Of a stretch of 14,446 nucleotides of DNA, positions 6,271 to 13,294 are shown one piece after another; positions within the stretch are counted from its first letter, which is position 1; each line of letters starts with the position of its first letter. The position numbers and the translations under genes are program-made. The notes beneath the pieces are model-generated. The model saw only the letters and a program-made list of their open reading frames with translations, did no database searches and was not told the origin of the DNA. The stretch is taken from NCBI GenBank assembly GCA_052093225.1, contig JBQDDG010000057.1, positions 1 to 14,446 of the forward strand. The letters are read 5' to 3'. The stretch comes from JB111 sp052093225. GTDB taxonomy: Bacteria > Actinomycetota > Actinomycetes > Actinomycetales > Actinomycetaceae.

Positions 6271-7155
6271 TCACAGCGAGCCCGCCGAGCGGAAGACCTC
6301 GAGGAACGCGGCCGCGGCGGGGCTCAGCTCGCCGGTGCGGTGCATGGCGACGAGCGTGAGCTCGACGTCGGTGTGGAGCTCGCGCACCTGCAGGCCCGCG
6401 TGGCGGGCGAGCGAGCGCCACCCCTCCGCCATGATCGCCGTACCGGTGCCGGCGAGCACCATCGGGAGGATGGCCTCGCGGTGCTCGGACTCGATGACGA
6501 TCGCGGTCGACCGGTTGTGGGCGACCACCGCGTCGGCCACCGTCCGCATGCCCGTGCCCTCCTGCCCCGCGATGAGCCGCAGGCCCTCGAGGTCCCGGTA
6601 GGTCAGGGCTCGCCCGGCGGGCAGCGTGCTGTCCCGGGGTGCGACGACGATGAAGCCCTGGTGTGCCACCGGCGTGAGGGTGAGACTGCCGGGACTGAGC
6701 GGCACCGTCGTGGCCGCGATGCCGACCTCGACGGCGCCCGAGAGGACGAGCGAGCTGACCACCGCGGGGGTCCCGGCCGCCCGGATGACGATCTCGACGA
6801 GCGGGTACCGGCCGGCGAAGGCGTCGAGCACACCCGGCAGCGGGTCGACGGCCTGGGAGGGCATCGTCGTGATGACGAGCCGGCCGCGCCGCAGCCCGGA
6901 CACGGCCTCGACGTTGGCGCGGGACAGGGCGAGCCAGTGCAGCACCTGCCGGGCCGGGGCGACGAGGGCCTCGCCCGCGGCGGTGAGCAGCAGCGAGCGG
7001 CCCGTCCGGGTGAACAGGTCGGTCCCCACGCTGCGCTCGAGGTTGCGGATCGACTGGGACACCGAGGGCTGGGCGACGAACAGCGCGGCCGCCGCCGCGT
7101 GGACGCCGCCCTCGTCGACGACGGCGAGGAAGTACTCGAGCTGACGGGCGTCCAT
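6271..7155 (-). CDS. LysR-family transcriptional regulator of the tartrate locus
   Basis: A 294-residue LysR regulator. The N-terminal winged helix-turn-helix (about 1-60) has the usual MDARQLEYFLAVVDEGG opening, QPSVSQSIRNLE recognition helix and LFTRTGRSLLLT wing. The effector-binding domain spans about 90-290. The ATG at 7155 matches the family length. A -10 box TACTGT (7168-7163, minus strand) lies exactly 7 bases upstream, so the mRNA is probably leaderless. The gene is divergent from the dehydrogenase operon and converges with the permease relic, with only 3 bases between stops. It most likely senses tartrate or a related hydroxy acid and activates the plus-strand operon, while repressing itself through the half-site over its own -35 region. 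Confidence 0.9.
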   Translation of the reverse strand: MDARQLEYFLAVVDEGGVHAAAAALFVAQPSVSQSIRNLERSVGTDLFTRTGRSLLLTAAGEALVAPARQVLHWLALSRANVEAVSGLRRGRLVITTMPSQAVDPLPGVLDAFAGRYPLVEIVIRAAGTPAVVSSLVLSGAVEVGIAATTVPLSPGSLTLTPVAHQGFIVVAPRDSTLPAGRALTYRDLEGLRLIAGQEGTGMRTVADAVVAHNRSTAIVIESEHREAILPMVLAGTGTAIMAEGWRSLARHAGLQVRELHTDVELTLVAMHRTGELSPAAAAFLEVFRSAGSL

Positions 7156-7162
7156 CACACGG

Positions 7163-7191
7163 ACAGTACCGACGTCTGGGCCTATCGGTCC
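7163..7191 (-). promoter_or_regulatory. Leaderless promoter of the LysR gene
   Basis: The -10 is TACTGT (7168-7163); the start point would coincide with the ATG at 7155. The -35 position (7191-7186, GGACCG) is weak and overlaps one copy of the GGCCTATCGGT motif, which fits negative autoregulation. Confidence 0.45.
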
Positions 7192-7252
7192 CGCCGTGCC
7201 GCGTCCTGGTTCTCCGATTTTCTCCGACCATCGATAGCCGCGGCCTATCGGT
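7179..7252. promoter_or_regulatory. LysR binding sites between lysR and the dehydrogenase gene
   Basis: A palindrome CGATAG-N7-CTATCG (7232-7250) contains T7235-N11-A7247, the LysR box. GGCCTATCGGT occurs twice in the same orientation, at 7179-7189 and at 7242-7252, 63 bp apart (about six helical turns). The second copy is part of the palindrome and the first lies over the lysR -35. The palindrome centre is about 66 bp upstream of the predicted dehydrogenase start point, the classical recognition-site position. Confidence 0.6.
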
Positions 7253-7269
7253 GCAATCCATTGTTCGTC

Positions 7270-7300
7270 TTGGACGCGGGCCCGGCCCGCCCGGTCTACT
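7270..7300 (+). promoter_or_regulatory. Promoter of the tartrate operon
   Basis: TTGGAC (7270-7275) and TCTACT (7295-7300) are separated by 19 bases, a suboptimal distance typical of promoters needing an activator. The expected start point is near 7307, placing the LysR palindrome at about -66. Confidence 0.45.
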
Positions 7301-7350
7301 GGCCTGGACGTCGCGGCGCTGCGACGCAGACCACCGCACAGGAGCGTGAC

Positions 7351-8469
7351 GTGACCAAGGTCCACAGGATTGCCGTGATCCCCGCCGACGGCGTCGGCCG
7401 CGAGGTCGTCGAGGTCGGCCGGCAGGTGCTCGAGGAGGCCGTCAGCCTCTCCGGGGCCGACTCGTCCTTCGAGTGGGAGGAGCTCCCCTGGGGCTCGGCC
7501 TACTACGCCGAGCACGGCCGGATGATGCCGCAGGACGGCCTCGACCGGCTCAAGGACCACGACGCGATCTACTTCGGCGCCGTCGGCTGGCCCGGCGTGC
7601 CGGACCACGTGAGCCTGTGGGGCCTGCGCCTCGCCATCTGCCAGGGCTTCGACCAGTGGGCGAACGTCCGCCCCGTGGTCTTCCACCCCGGCATCACCAG
7701 CCCGCTGCGCAAGGCCGACACCACTCCGCTCGACTGGGTCGTCGTCCGTGAGAACAGCGAGGGGGAGTACGCGGGCGTCGGCGGCCGCAACTTCGCCGGC
7801 CGCGAGTCCGGCGAGGTCGCCGTGCAGAGCTCGCTGTTCACCGAGGCGGGCTGCGAGCGGATCATGCGCTTCGCCTTCGACCTCGCGCGCACGAGGGACC
7901 GCAAGAAGGTCACCAGCGTGACCAAGTCGAACGCCCAGCAGTACGGCATGGTCCTGTGGGACGACGTCTTCCGCCGCGTCTCCGCCGACTACCCGGACGT
8001 CGAGACGGACAGCGTCCTCGTCGACGCCATGGCTGCGAAGTTCGTGCTGCGCCCCGAGGACCTCTCGGTCGTCGTCGCCTCGAACCTCAACGCCGACATC
8101 CTCTCCGACCTCGGCAGCGCCCTGGCCGGGAGCCTCGGGCTCGCCAGCAGCGCGAACCTCAACCCGGAGCGCCGGTTCCCCTCGATGTTCGAACCGGTCC
8201 ACGGATCCGCGCCGGACATCGCCGGGCAGGGCGTCGCCAACCCGATCGGCGCCGTCCTCAGCGGCGCCCTCATGCTCGACCACCTCGGCGAGGGGGCCGC
8301 GGCGGACGCCGTGCGGTCCGCCGTCGACGCCGTCACCGCCGCCGGCGTGCTCACCCCCGACATCGGTGGGACCTCCGGTACCGCGGACGTGACCTCGGCG
8401 CTGCTCGACGAGCTGCGTGCCGCGGCCGGTGCACGCCCGGACCCCGACGGCGTCGCGGCCGCCCGGTAG
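7351..8469 (+). CDS. Tartrate/D-malate dehydrogenase (isocitrate/isopropylmalate dehydrogenase family)
   Basis: A 372-residue NAD-dependent beta-decarboxylating dehydrogenase. It has the family opening IAVIPADGVGREVV (8-20). The segment YYAEHGRMMPQDGLDRL, followed by VPDHVSLWGLRLAICQGFDQWANVRP (84-108), is typical of the tartrate dehydrogenase branch and differs from leuB. Likely catalytic residues are Tyr140 and Lys192, with metal aspartates Asp225, Asp249 and Asp253; the cofactor loop is EPVHGSAPDIAG (281-292). Related enzymes oxidise tartrate isomers to oxaloglycolate and convert D-malate to pyruvate and CO2. The GTG at 7351 is chosen because GGAG (7341-7344) lies 6 bases upstream and the product starts at the family's usual place. 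First gene of the LysR-controlled operon. The exact substrate is inferred from the D-tartrate dehydratase at the operon's end. Confidence 0.87.
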   Translation: MTKVHRIAVIPADGVGREVVEVGRQVLEEAVSLSGADSSFEWEELPWGSAYYAEHGRMMPQDGLDRLKDHDAIYFGAVGWPGVPDHVSLWGLRLAICQGFDQWANVRPVVFHPGITSPLRKADTTPLDWVVVRENSEGEYAGVGGRNFAGRESGEVAVQSSLFTEAGCERIMRFAFDLARTRDRKKVTSVTKSNAQQYGMVLWDDVFRRVSADYPDVETDSVLVDAMAAKFVLRPEDLSVVVASNLNADILSDLGSALAGSLGLASSANLNPERRFPSMFEPVHGSAPDIAGQGVANPIGAVLSGALMLDHLGEGAAADAVRSAVDAVTAAGVLTPDIGGTSGTADVTSALLDELRAAAGARPDPDGVAAAR

Positions 8470-8472
8470 TCC

Positions 8473-8493
8473 GGCGGGCGCGAGGCGCCCGCC
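8473..8493 (+). terminator. 9-bp hairpin after the dehydrogenase gene
   Basis: GGCGGGCGC (8473-8481) pairs exactly with GCGCCCGCC (8485-8493) around a GAG loop, 4 bases after the stop codon. It may be a partial terminator or an mRNA-stabilising stem that sets the dehydrogenase apart from the transporter genes. Confidence 0.45.
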
Positions 8494-8533
8494 CTCGCGG
8501 CGGGGGTGCGGCACCGCAGCCGCGCACCCGCCG

Positions 8534-8695
8534 ACCAGCACTACCAGCACGACGAGCACCACCAGCACGACGAGCACNNNNNNNNNNNNNNNNNNNNNNN
8601 NNNNNNNNNNNNNNNNNNNNNNNNNNNNNNNNNNNNNNNNNNNNNNNNNNNNNNNNNNNNNNNNNNNNNNNNNNNNNACCAGCACGACCAGCAGG
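8534..8695. repeat. 9-nt tandem repeat interrupted by a 100-N assembly gap
   Basis: Five 9-base units of the form ACSAGCACN run from 8534 to 8577, then 100 Ns (8578-8677), then two more units at 8678-8695. The same unit on both sides means the gap lies inside one minisatellite; 100 N is a conventional placeholder, so the true length is unknown. The array ends 20 bases before the tctC ribosome site. One minus-strand frame reads as repeated VLV and a plus-strand frame as His/Gln/Asp, but neither looks like a protein. Confidence 0.85.
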
Positions 8696-8727
8696 TTCGC
8701 ATCACACGATCCAACGGAGGACGAGAC

Positions 8728-9693
8728 ATGAACCGACTGACGAAGATCGCCGCCCCCCTCGCGGGCGGCGCGCTGCTCCTGGCCGCCTGCGGCGGTGGCG
8801 ACGACGCCGCCGACTACCCGGACCGCCCGATCGACTACGTCATCGCCTTCGACGCCGGTGGCGAGTCCGACATCACGGCACGGCTCCAGCAGGACCCCCT
8901 GCAGGAGGCGCTCGGGGTGGACGTGACGATCTCCAACCAGCCCGGCGGCGGCGGTGCGCTCGCCTGGTCCGAGCTCACCCGCACGGCCCCCGACGGCTAC
9001 ACGGTGATGGGCCACAACATCCCCCACATCATCCTCCAGCCGATGATGCGCGACGACGCCGGCTACGAGACCGACGACCTCGAGCACGTCTACTTCTTCC
9101 AGAGCACCCCGAACGTGCTCATGGTTCCCGCGGACAGCGAGATCGAGACGCTCGAGGACTTCATCGCGGAGGCCGAGGCGAACCCCGGCTCGATGTCCGT
9201 CGGCGGCTCGGGCGACTTCAGCGCCAACCACGTCGCCACGCTCCTGCTCAACGACGAGGCCGGCATCGAGACCACCTACACGCCGTTCTCCGGGACCGGC
9301 GCGGCCACGCCGGCCCTCCTCGGTGGTCACGTCGACGCGCTCATGACCTACACCCCGATGATCGAGCAGCTCGGCGACCAGGTCCGCGTCCTCGCCGTCG
9401 CCACCGAGGAGACCCTCCCGCAGTGGGAGGAGTACGAGACGTTCGTCGAGAACGACATCGACCTCGCCGACGGCGCCTACCGCGGCGTCGCCGTCCCCCC
9501 GGAGACCCCGCAGGAGGTCATCGACACGCTCGTCGCGGCGTTCGAGGAGGTCAACCAGGACCCGGAGCTGGTCGAGCAGTTCGAGCAGCAGGGCTTCGTG
9601 CTCGAGGACATCGGTCCTGAGGAGGCCCAGGAGCTCATCGACGACCGCAGGGAGGTCTACACCGACCTCTTCGAGCGTCTCGGCATGCTCTGA
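8728..9693 (+). CDS. tctC: Tripartite tricarboxylate transporter substrate-binding lipoprotein (TctC/Bug family)
   Basis: A 321-residue extracytoplasmic binding protein. A signal peptide (MNRLTKIAAPLAGG...) ends in the lipobox LLAAC with Cys21, so it would be lipid-anchored to the outer face of the membrane. The mature protein shows the Bug/TctC pattern: YPDRPIDYVIAFDAGGESD (30-48), the ligand loop near Asn69-Gly76 (NQPGGGGA), a second-lobe SVGGSGDFSANH, and a C-terminal GVAVPPETPQEVIDTL helix. GGAGGA (8716-8721) lies 6 bases before the ATG. It binds a carboxylate, here presumably tartrate or a related hydroxy acid, and hands it to TctA/TctB. The minisatellite lies just upstream and could affect its expression. 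Confidence 0.92.
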   Translation: MNRLTKIAAPLAGGALLLAACGGGDDAADYPDRPIDYVIAFDAGGESDITARLQQDPLQEALGVDVTISNQPGGGGALAWSELTRTAPDGYTVMGHNIPHIILQPMMRDDAGYETDDLEHVYFFQSTPNVLMVPADSEIETLEDFIAEAEANPGSMSVGGSGDFSANHVATLLLNDEAGIETTYTPFSGTGAATPALLGGHVDALMTYTPMIEQLGDQVRVLAVATEETLPQWEEYETFVENDIDLADGAYRGVAVPPETPQEVIDTLVAAFEEVNQDPELVEQFEQQGFVLEDIGPEEAQELIDDRREVYTDLFERLGML

Positions 9694-9719
9694 GCCGGGC
9701 CGGCTGAGAGCGAGACACC

Positions 9720-11435
9720 ATGCTGGACCTCCTCGGCCAGGGCTTCCTGGCCAACCTCGCCCCCGCCATGCTGCTCCTCGTGCTCGTCGGCACGGTGGGT
9801 GGCATGGCGGTGGGCGCCATGCCCGGCCTGAGCGCGACGATGGGCCTCGCTCTCCTCGTCCCGTTCACCTTCACGATGGAGCCGACGAACGCGCTCGTCC
9901 TGCTCGGCGCCTTCTACATGGGCGCCATCTACGGCGGGTCGTTCACCGCGATCCTCGTCAACGCCCCAGGTACGCCCTCGTCGGTGGCGACGGCGTTCGA
10001 GGGCTACAAGATGACGAAGAAGGGCAAGAGCGAGCTCGCGGTCGTCGGGGCGACGATGGCCTCGCTCGTCGGCGGCATCGTCGGCGTCATCGCGCTCATC
10101 TTCCTCGCACCGCCGCTCGCCGACTTCTCGCTGCGCTTCGGCCCCCAGGAGTACTTCTGGGTGGCGATCTTCGGACTGACGATCATCATCAGCATGTCGA
10201 CGGGCTCGATCCTCAAGGGCGCGATCGGCGGCGCCATCGGCCTCCTGCTCGCCACCATCGGGATCGCTCCCGTCGGCGGGGACGTCCGGTTCACGTTCGG
10301 CGAGCCGATGCTCCAGGGCGGTGTGCCGCTCGTGCCCGCGATGGTCGGGCTGTTCACCATCCCCGAGGTCATCAAGCTCATCGCCCGCAAGGGGCGCGAG
10401 GCCGACATGGAGGCGGTGACGCCGGAGAGGCAGAGCGTCTGGTCGATGGTCAAGGAGACCGTCGGACGGCCGTTCAACGCCATCCGCTCGGCCGTCATCG
10501 GCACCGTCGTCGGCATCCTGCCCGGCGCCGGCGGCAACGTGGCCAACCTCGTCGCCTACAGCGAGGCCAAGCGGGCGTCGAGGAAGAAGGAGAACTACGG
10601 CAAGGGCGAGGTCGAGGGCGTCGTCGCTGCGGAGTCGGCCAACAACGCCACCGTCGGCGCGGGACTCATCCCCACGCTGACGATCGGGGTCCCGGGCACA
10701 CCGCCCGACGCGATCATCCTCGGCGTCCTGCTCCTGCACGGGCTCCGTCCCGGTGCCGAGCTGTTCGAGCAGTCCGGCGACCTCGTCTCCACGCTCGTCA
10801 TCGCGCTCCTGGTCTCTGCCGTGATGATGGTGCCCGTCGGCCTCATCGCGGGGCGTGGTCTCCAGCGCGGCGTGCTCGCGCTGCCGGCCCGCTACCTCGC
10901 GCCCGGCATCATGGTGCTCACCATCGTCGGTGCCTTCGCCGTCCGCTCCTCGGTCGTCGACGTCGTCATCATGCTCGTCCTCGGCGTGCTGGCCTACTTC
11001 CTCGGCCTGGTCGGCATCAGCTCCGCGCCGATCGTGCTCGGACTCATCCTCGGCACGATCGCGGAGACCGGTCTGGTCCAGGGGCTGCTCACCTCGCAGG
11101 GCGACGCCACGCCGTGGCTGTCGTTCTTCACCCGGCCGATCAGCATCGTGCTCATCGCGATGACGGTGCTCTCGCTGCTGTGGCCGGTGATCCAGGGGAT
11201 CCGCCGGCGCCGCGGCGCCGAGGACCTCGAGGCCGTCCTGGCGGACGAGCACGAGGCCGAGAAGACGGCCACCGCCGACGCCGACGCCGGTGGCACGGCC
11301 ACCGCCGACGCCACCGCTACAGCCACCGCCGGCGATGCCGACGGCCCGGCCACCGCCGGCGGGCGTCCCGACGCCGGGCACCCGGCGAGCGGGCGGACGC
11401 GACGGAGCACAGGAACTGACGAGGGGAAGGACTGA
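9720..11435 (+). CDS. tctA: Tripartite tricarboxylate transporter large permease TctA
   Basis: A 571-residue membrane protein with about twelve hydrophobic segments. Family landmarks are PGLSATMGLALLVPFTF (35-51), GAFYMGAIYGGSFTAILVNAPGTPSS (63-88), the second-half GILPGAGGNVANLVAYSEAK (265-284) and the ESANNA...TLTIGVPGTPPDA block (305-331). The family core ends near residue 500. The remaining 70 residues are an Ala/Thr/Asp/Gly-rich low-complexity tail, encoded partly by an 18-bp direct repeat (11265-11282 and 11295-11312). The tail is unusual and would be cytoplasmic and disordered. The ATG at 9720 is 26 bases after the tctC stop, with a weak GAGAG ribosome site, suggesting coupling to tctC. 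The protein forms the translocation channel. Confidence 0.93.
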   Translation: MLDLLGQGFLANLAPAMLLLVLVGTVGGMAVGAMPGLSATMGLALLVPFTFTMEPTNALVLLGAFYMGAIYGGSFTAILVNAPGTPSSVATAFEGYKMTKKGKSELAVVGATMASLVGGIVGVIALIFLAPPLADFSLRFGPQEYFWVAIFGLTIIISMSTGSILKGAIGGAIGLLLATIGIAPVGGDVRFTFGEPMLQGGVPLVPAMVGLFTIPEVIKLIARKGREADMEAVTPERQSVWSMVKETVGRPFNAIRSAVIGTVVGILPGAGGNVANLVAYSEAKRASRKKENYGKGEVEGVVAAESANNATVGAGLIPTLTIGVPGTPPDAIILGVLLLHGLRPGAELFEQSGDLVSTLVIALLVSAVMMVPVGLIAGRGLQRGVLALPARYLAPGIMVLTIVGAFAVRSSVVDVVIMLVLGVLAYFLGLVGISSAPIVLGLILGTIAETGLVQGLLTSQGDATPWLSFFTRPISIVLIAMTVLSLLWPVIQGIRRRRGAEDLEAVLADEHEAEKTATADADAGGTATADATATATAGDADGPATAGGRPDAGHPASGRTRRSTGTDEGKD

Positions 11436-11436
11436 C

Positions 11437-11907
11437 ATGGCACGCGCACTCGACGCGGCATCGAAGGTCAACGTGCTCGTCGGCCTGGTCGTGGTCGGCG
11501 TCGCCGGCCTGTTCTGGTCGCAGCGCAGCTACACGACGGCGCAGGGCGGGACGTTCCCCGACCCGGTGATCCTCGTCCTCGGCGCGCTCGGCGTCGTCCT
11601 CGTGGTCCTCGGGCTGCTCGGACGAGAGATCGGCGGGGGAGACGACCAGGACCTCGAGCGGCTCCCCGTCCTACGCCTCGTCGTCGCCGTCGCCGTGCTC
11701 ACGGCGTGGATCCTCACGCTGCCCTACCTGGGGTACGTCGTCGGCGGGATGATCTTCTTCGTGCTCACCGCGCTCCTCATGCGCCGGGAGCGGCCGACCT
11801 GGAAGGGCGTCCTCCTCGACGTCGTGGTCGCCGTCGTCGTCCTGCTCCTCTTCAACTACGTGTTCACCGAGTTCCTCTACATCCGCATGCCCACGCTGGG
11901 CCTCTGA
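11437..11907 (+). CDS. tctB: Tripartite tricarboxylate transporter small permease TctB
   Basis: A 156-residue protein with four predicted membrane helices (about 11-27, 44-62, 79-100 and 121-147), matching the TctB length and layout. The segment LPYLGYVVGGMIFFVLTALLM follows the family pattern of a conserved Gly-rich third helix. The start is one base after the tctA stop, with GGGGAAGG just upstream, so the two are translated together. The gene order here is C-A-B; many TTT loci have C-B-A. Confidence 0.88.
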   Translation: MARALDAASKVNVLVGLVVVGVAGLFWSQRSYTTAQGGTFPDPVILVLGALGVVLVVLGLLGREIGGGDDQDLERLPVLRLVVAVAVLTAWILTLPYLGYVVGGMIFFVLTALLMRRERPTWKGVLLDVVVAVVVLLLFNYVFTEFLYIRMPTLGL

Positions 11908-11916
11908 CCCCTGACC

Positions 11917-11975
11917 GACGGCGCCGCCCGCCCCCGGGTGGCGGTGGCCGTCGCGCCCGGGGCCGGGAGCCGGCC
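11917..11975 (+). other. Two hairpins between tctB and the tartrate dehydratase
   Basis: GACGGC (11917-11922) with GCCGTC (11947-11952), with CCGCC/GGCGG pairing inside, forms an imperfect stem 9 bases after the tctB stop. GGCCGG (11961-11966) with CCGGCC (11970-11975) forms a second stem with a GAG loop. They could reduce read-through or protect the upstream mRNA. No T-tract is present. Confidence 0.35.
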
Positions 11976-11993
11976 GACCCGCAAGGGAGACCC

Positions 11994-12053
11994 ATGTCCA
12001 CGCACCAGACCGTCCCACCCGCGCACGCCGCGGCACCGGAGGTGGCCCGATGA
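11994..12053 (+). CDS. 19-codon micro-ORF coupled to the dehydratase gene
   Basis: ATG at 11994 has a well-placed ribosome site (AAGGGAGA, 3-4 bases upstream). The ORF encodes MSTHQTVPPAHAAAPEVAR and stops at TGA 12051-12053, overlapping the dehydratase ATG at 12050 as ATGA. The dehydratase ribosome site (GGAGGT) lies inside it. It may be a leader peptide that opens the downstream start, or the remnant of a gene largely deleted from the operon. It has no recognisable domain. Confidence 0.4.
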   Translation: MSTHQTVPPAHAAAPEVAR

Positions 12054-13216
12054 GGATCGTCGAGATCCGCGAGCGCACGTTCCCCATCAGCTCGCCCATC
12101 CGCAACGCGTACATCGACTTCAGCAGGATGACGCTCAGCCTCGTCGCCGTCGTCACCGACGTCGTGCGCGACGGCCGGCCCGTCGTCGGCTACGGCTTCA
12201 ACTCCAACGGCCGCTACGGGCAGGGCTCGATGATGCGGGAGCGCTTCATCCCGCGCATCCTCGAGGCCGACCCGGCGAGCCTGGTCGACGCCACCGGGGA
12301 GAACCTCGACCCCTCGGCGGTGTGGGACGCGATGATGTCCAACGAGAAGCCGGGCGGCCACGGCGAGCGTTCCGTCGCCGTCGGGACGATCGACATGGCG
12401 GTGTGGGACGCGGTGGCCAAGATCGCCGGCGTCCCGCTCTACCAGCTCCTCGCCGACCGCTACGGGCAGGGGACGCCCGACCGCGAGGTGTTCGTCTACG
12501 CGGCCGGCGGCTACTACTACCCGGGCCAGGACCTCAGGGCGCTGCAGGACGAGATGCGCTCCTACGTCGATCGCGGGTACACCGTGGTGAAGAAGAAGAT
12601 CGGGGGGGCGGACCTGGAGACCGACCTGCGGCGCATCGACGCGATCCACGAGGTCATCGACGGCCACGCGACCCTCGCCGTCGACGCCAACGGGAAGTTC
12701 GACCTCGAGACCGCCCTGCGGTACGGGCAGGCCCTCGGCCAGTACGACCTGTTCTGGTACGAGGAGGCCGGGGACCCCCTGGACTACGAGCTGCAGGCGC
12801 AGCTCTCCCAGGCCTACCCCGGCCCGATGGCGACGGGGGAGAACCTCTTCTCCGTCCAGGACGCCCGCAACCTCATCCGGTACGGCGGGATGCGCCGGGA
12901 CCGCGACTGGCTGCAGTTCGACTGCGCGCTCAGCTACGGCCTCGTGGAGTACCTGCGGATCCTCGACATGCTCCGCGAGCACGACTGGTCGCCGACGAGA
13001 TGCATCCCGCACGGCGGGCACCAGATGTCGCTGAGCATCGCCGCGGGCCTCGGCCTCGGCGGCAACGAGTCCTACCCGGACCTGTTCCAGCCCTTCGGCG
13101 GCTTCCCAGACGGCGCACGGGTCGAGGGCGGCAAGGTCACGCTGCCCGAGCTGCCCGGGATCGGGTTTGAGGGCAAGACCGACCTGTTCGCCCTGATGGC
13201 CGAGCTCTCGGCCTGA
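12050..13216 (+). CDS. tarD: D(-)-tartrate dehydratase (enolase superfamily)
   Basis: A 388-residue member of the mandelate-racemase/enolase superfamily that closely follows the characterised Bradyrhizobium japonicum D-tartrate dehydratase from memory: SSPIRNAYIDF (14-24), GYGFNSNGRYGQG (47-59), NEKPGGHGERSVAVGTIDMAVWDA (98-121) and YAAGGYYYPG (150-159). The KxK motif is Lys181/Lys183, with Lys183 the likely general base. Metal ligands are Asp212 (VDAN), Glu238 (YEE) and Glu264 (TGEN), and the acid is His321 (IPHGGHQ). The enzyme removes water from D-tartrate to give oxaloacetate, using Mg2+. GGAGGT (12037-12042) lies 7 bases before the ATG. It is the last gene of the operon and the best clue to the operon's substrate. 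Confidence 0.92.
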   Translation: MRIVEIRERTFPISSPIRNAYIDFSRMTLSLVAVVTDVVRDGRPVVGYGFNSNGRYGQGSMMRERFIPRILEADPASLVDATGENLDPSAVWDAMMSNEKPGGHGERSVAVGTIDMAVWDAVAKIAGVPLYQLLADRYGQGTPDREVFVYAAGGYYYPGQDLRALQDEMRSYVDRGYTVVKKKIGGADLETDLRRIDAIHEVIDGHATLAVDANGKFDLETALRYGQALGQYDLFWYEEAGDPLDYELQAQLSQAYPGPMATGENLFSVQDARNLIRYGGMRRDRDWLQFDCALSYGLVEYLRILDMLREHDWSPTRCIPHGGHQMSLSIAAGLGLGGNESYPDLFQPFGGFPDGARVEGGKVTLPELPGIGFEGKTDLFALMAELSA

Positions 13217-13242
13217 CGGCTGGTCCGCACCAGGTCCTCCGC

Positions 13243-13284
13243 CGACGACGGCGCGCGCCCCTCGTAGGGCGCGCGCCGTCGTCG
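13243..13284. terminator. Perfect 18-bp bidirectional terminator
   Basis: Bases 13243-13260 are exactly complementary to 13267-13284, with a 6-base loop (CTCGTA). It lies between the converging dehydratase and VOC genes, 27 bases after one stop and 11 bases after the other, and probably stops transcription from both sides. Confidence 0.8.
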
Positions 13285-13294
13285 TGCGTGCAGA

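Noticed and set aside
6340..7350. N-terminal extension of the dehydrogenase frame
   Set aside because: It reads antisense through the LysR gene; the GTG at 7351 with a GGAG site gives the normal family N-terminus.
8534..8695. VLV-repeat or HQHDEH-repeat protein over the tandem array
   Set aside because: Both are translations of the 9-nt repeat in opposite strands, with no start signals and an unknown gap in the middle.
8534..8695. CRISPR array
   Set aside because: Units are 9 nt, contiguous and without unique spacers; no cas gene is present.
7156..9330. Upstream extension of the LysR frame to about 1019 residues
   Set aside because: The frame runs through the N gap and backwards through the dehydrogenase; the LysR family start is at 7155, with a -10 box at the right distance.
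9657..11471. 604-residue minus-strand open frame opposite tctA
   Set aside because: It is antisense to an unmistakable TctA, rich in Arg/Asp/Glu/Gly/His as expected for a mirror of high-GC code, and has no recognisable domain.
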